Assembly: GCA_013044465.1 (NCBI GenBank)
Contig: JABEUL010000247.1
Coordinates: forward strand, 1-17,360
Origin: Acidimicrobiales bacterium
GTDB taxonomy: Bacteria; Actinomycetota; Acidimicrobiia; Acidimicrobiales; JABEUL01
Direction of reading: 5' to 3'
Length of the DNA stretch: 17,360 bases
A program made the position numbers and the translations under genes. Under the pieces are notes generated by a model, which saw only the letters and a program-made list of their open reading frames with translations, searched no databases and was not told the DNA's origin. Of this stretch, positions 15,274-17,360 are shown piece after piece. Every line of letters begins with the position of its first letter. The stretch's first letter is position 1.

Positions 15274-16374
15274 ATGGCGAAGCGACAGTTCGGAAGTGTA
15301 CGGAGACTGAAATCTGGCAGATGGCAAGTAAGATTCCGTGATGAAATTGGAGAAAGAATAACGGCACCAGATACTTTTGCCACAAAAGGAGATGCCAGCC
15401 GCTTTCTAGCTTCTACTGAGGCCGATATAGCTAGAGGAACCTACTTAAATCCCAATGCGGGCCAGAAAAGTTTAAAGGCTTGGGCCGAAGAATGGCTAAT
15501 GAGACCAGGTAAGAAGCCTGCAAGTGTAGTTCGTGACCGCCAAGGGCTAGATGTGTTTATGCCTTCACTTGGGAATATGACCCTAACTTCTATTACTCCA
15601 TTGCACATACAGCGAGCAATTTCAGAAAGATCAAAAGAAGCATCGCCTTCAACTGTTGCAAGAGACTTTGCTGCACTCAAAGCATTGCTTAATGCAGCTA
15701 TTGATACCGACCAACTGGGGCGCTCTCCTGTAAGGGGAGTAGCACTGCCAACTTTTCATCCGCCAGAGAGAAAAGCTATATCTCCAGAATCATTAATGCG
15801 ACTAGTTAGAGAAGTCCCAGAACCATATAGTGCCTTAGTCTTAACTGCGAGTATTCTAGGTCTGCGTTGGGGCGAAGCTATTGCACTTAGAGTTCGTGAC
15901 ATAGATTTCAAGCGAGGTACTGTATCGATCTATCAAGTAGTGGAGGAACTAGAAGGTAGTCTCAGAATAGTCTCTGAGGGGAAAAGCAAAGCTGCACTTC
16001 GGACACTGGCAGCACCTGAGTTTTTACTTGATGACATAAAGCGTCACCTAGTTTTAAATAGAAAGGCGGATATGAACAATGATCAAGCTCTAGTTTTCCT
16101 GGGACCACGTGGTGGCATTTTGAGACGCCGGATCGGAGAGAGAATACTGCGTCCTGCAACTATTCGAGCTGGACTTCCTGGAATCACCTTTCATGTATTA
16201 AGGCATGCAGCTGTGTCTTCAATGGTAGATGAAGGAGTCCACCCAAGGGTCATGGCCGCTAGAGCAGGACATGGGAGCATAAAGCTCACATTGGACCTTT
16301 ATGCTCATGTGTCAGATAACGCTGATCGGGAAGTGGCTGCGGCTCTTCAGGAACGATTTAGAGAGTTCCTTTAG
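15274..16374 (+). CDS. Tyrosine recombinase (integrase) of the element
   Basis: The 366-aa protein has the full tyrosine-recombinase plan. It has an N-terminal arm-binding-like domain (residues 1-55, FGSVRRLKSGRWQVRF), a core-binding domain (about 65-165) and a catalytic domain. Catalytic residues are visible: R198 in LGLRWGE, a lysine in the SEGKSKA hairpin, H307 and R310 in FHVLRH, H333 in AGHGS and nucleophile Y343 in LDLYAH. It would integrate and, with the excisionase-like protein, excise the element. Length is normal for ICE and phage integrases. Its position at the right end suggests the attachment junction lies within the following few hundred bases, although I find no tRNA gene or matching repeat there. 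Confidence 0.93.
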   Translation: MAKRQFGSVRRLKSGRWQVRFRDEIGERITAPDTFATKGDASRFLASTEADIARGTYLNPNAGQKSLKAWAEEWLMRPGKKPASVVRDRQGLDVFMPSLGNMTLTSITPLHIQRAISERSKEASPSTVARDFAALKALLNAAIDTDQLGRSPVRGVALPTFHPPERKAISPESLMRLVREVPEPYSALVLTASILGLRWGEAIALRVRDIDFKRGTVSIYQVVEELEGSLRIVSEGKSKAALRTLAAPEFLLDDIKRHLVLNRKADMNNDQALVFLGPRGGILRRRIGERILRPATIRAGLPGITFHVLRHAAVSSMVDEGVHPRVMAARAGHGSIKLTLDLYAHVSDNADREVAAALQERFREFL

Positions 16375-16823
16375 GTCCGAAGGTTTTTATCTGGAATCGG
16401 CTTTTTGTGCCTTTTGGAAAGTCTCGCTTAGTAAAGATTCTCTTGAATATTGTTTCCTCCTTCTATTCGCAGGGTTTGTTTCTTTCCGGGCTAATCCATG
16501 TCTATGCATTTTACGTCGACTGACCTTTAACATAAAGTGCGCTGCGCGTAAATCGCCATTTAGAAATCACTATTTGTTGGGAAACCGCTCCTGTTGAAAA
16601 TCCATATGTGCTAGAAAAGGAAAAACGATCACCTTTGCAAAGTAAAAAAGGGACGCTCTGGGTAATCCGTGCAAGCGATGCATCAGAGGTGTATAGTCGT
16701 CCAAATGGCAGGCTATAAAAATGATACCAAGTTCACGAAGACCCAAATAAGTCAGCGAAAGAGGTACCAACAGAAGTCGAAAGAATTTCGGTATTTGTAG
16801 AAGACGGAGGCGGGAAAGTCCCA
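16375..16823. other. Non-coding region after the integrase; likely holds the element's right boundary
   Basis: I see no convincing gene, tRNA or terminator here. Short open stretches on both strands have no recognisable protein features. A 10-bp palindrome CTTTGCAAAG lies at 16633-16642. Because the integrase ends at 16374 and an unrelated secreted-protein gene begins at 16824, the attachment site should be within or near this stretch. I could not match a direct repeat between it and 1-846, so the left end may lie outside the window. Confidence 0.4.
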
Positions 16824-17360
16824 ATGAAACAATCGCGTAAATCGAGCATTAAGCTAGCATTCAGCCTTTTCACGGCTGTAATTACGATATTGAGCTTATT
16901 GACAATACTCGTCAGCCAGGCAGTCGCCTCTCCCAGTCCGCAAGCGGGTTACGTGGCTCTTAGTTCGCCAGTTCGATTAGCAGATAGTCGCTGCAGTCTG
17001 GGACTTCAGCCCTTCACAGGGTCGCAAGTTCAAAATATTGAGTTGGAAGGTACCCCTGCTTACAAAGTCGTTCCTCCAAATTGTTCTGATGCAACCACAT
17101 ACTCGAGTGGACTTCCATCGTCTGGAATTGAAGCAGTCGTATTGAACGTTACAGTTGTCACAACTTCCGATCTATCTGCCAACGGATATCTGACCCTTTA
17201 TCCAGAAGGTTCTCCAGAGCCTTCCACTTCGAATATCGATTTCATTGGCAACCAAGTGATATCTAACCAGGTGACTGTTCAAACCAACAGCCAAGGGGCG
17301 ATCAGTATCGCCACCGGCCCAAACTCTGATGATCCAGGTCCAATACATGTAATTATCGAC
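16824..17360 (+). CDS. Secreted protein, N-terminal part (runs off the window)
   Basis: The frame is open for 179 codons to the right edge. It begins with a classic signal peptide: basic MKQSRKSSIK, a hydrophobic core to about residue 32, and a likely cleavage after AVA (33-35). The mature part shows PVRLADSR (49-56), VVLNVTV (105-111) and GYLTLYPEG (121-129), motifs of a repeated beta-rich domain seen in cell-surface proteins of actinobacteria, notably Acidimicrobiia in my recollection. C57 and C87 could form a disulfide. GGAGG at 16806-16810 precedes ATG 16824 at a slightly long spacing; the frame is open further upstream but the signal peptide supports this start. It is probably a chromosomal gene flanking the element. 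Function beyond surface location is unknown. Confidence 0.75.
   Translation, partial: MKQSRKSSIKLAFSLFTAVITILSLLTILVSQAVASPSPQAGYVALSSPVRLADSRCSLGLQPFTGSQVQNIELEGTPAYKVVPPNCSDATTYSSGLPSSGIEAVVLNVTVVTTSDLSANGYLTLYPEGSPEPSTSNIDFIGNQVISNQVTVQTNSQGAISIATGPNSDDPGPIHVIID

Noticed and set aside
16301..16597. 98-aa frame running from inside the integrase gene into the following gap
   Set aside because: Starts within the integrase catalytic region in another frame; Cys/Phe-rich, gene-unlike composition.
16633..16642. CTTTGCAAAG palindrome as a partner of the TTTGCAAA repeat at 217-224, forming attachment ends
   Set aside because: Only 8 bases are shared and the flanks differ. Not enough to call attachment sites.
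1..17360. CRISPR arrays, rRNA, tRNA and insertion sequences
   Set aside because: No regularly spaced repeat array, no tRNA cloverleaf or T-loop signature in context, and no transposase with terminal repeats could be seen.

Overview
The window looks like most of an actinobacterial integrative and conjugative element (ICE), with its integrase end on the right and a partial, probably chromosomal, gene beyond it. The evidence is a set of actinobacteria-type conjugation genes in a characteristic order: a DUF6112-type small membrane protein, an unknown anchored protein, a TrbL/VirB6-like channel protein, an SCO6880-like protein and a VirB4-like ATPase, and later an ArdC-like protein, a VirD4/TraG coupling protein, an HNH protein and a DUF4913 protein. 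A small winged-helix protein and a tyrosine integrase close the element. The DNA is not GC-rich by eye. The secreted-protein fragment at the right edge (motifs PVRLADSR and GYLTLYPEG) has a style I associate with Acidimicrobiia-like actinobacteria such as Acidithrix or Ferrimicrobium. That placement is an inference, not a measurement.

Layout. 1-846 has no convincing gene but holds three 21-bp direct repeats (211-273), a small hairpin (558-574) and a perfect 7-bp inverted repeat (808-826) just before the first conjugation gene. 847-6211 is a tight five-gene operon for the mating channel. 6212-10718 is an accessory block between the two conjugation gene sets. It contains decayed coding scraps, a cluster of DnaA-box-like 9-mers (6803-6867), a perfect GAAC-N4-GTTC SOS-type operator (6949-6964), an unknown 108-aa gene, an AvcD-like anti-phage dCTP/dCMP deaminase (7541-9253), an 88-aa ORF, and a TIR-domain gene (9553-10409) broken by frameshifts and in-frame stops. 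10719-14810 is a second tight operon (ArdC-like, 80-aa unknown, coupling protein, HNH, DUF4913). 14878-16374 holds a 33-aa ORF, an excisionase-like protein and the integrase, chained by overlaps or near-abutting starts. 16824 to the right edge is the start of a secreted protein on the same strand.

How the parts may work together. The first and second operons supply the membrane channel, the energising ATPase and the coupling protein. The ArdC-like protein would protect incoming DNA, and the integrase and excisionase-like pair would move the element in and out of the chromosome. No relaxase or recognisable replication initiator is visible, so the element either extends left of the window or mobilises another way. 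The cargo is anti-phage in character: one apparently intact nucleotide-depleting deaminase and one dead TIR effector. Its first gene lies behind a LexA-type site. Every gene I consider real is on the + strand.
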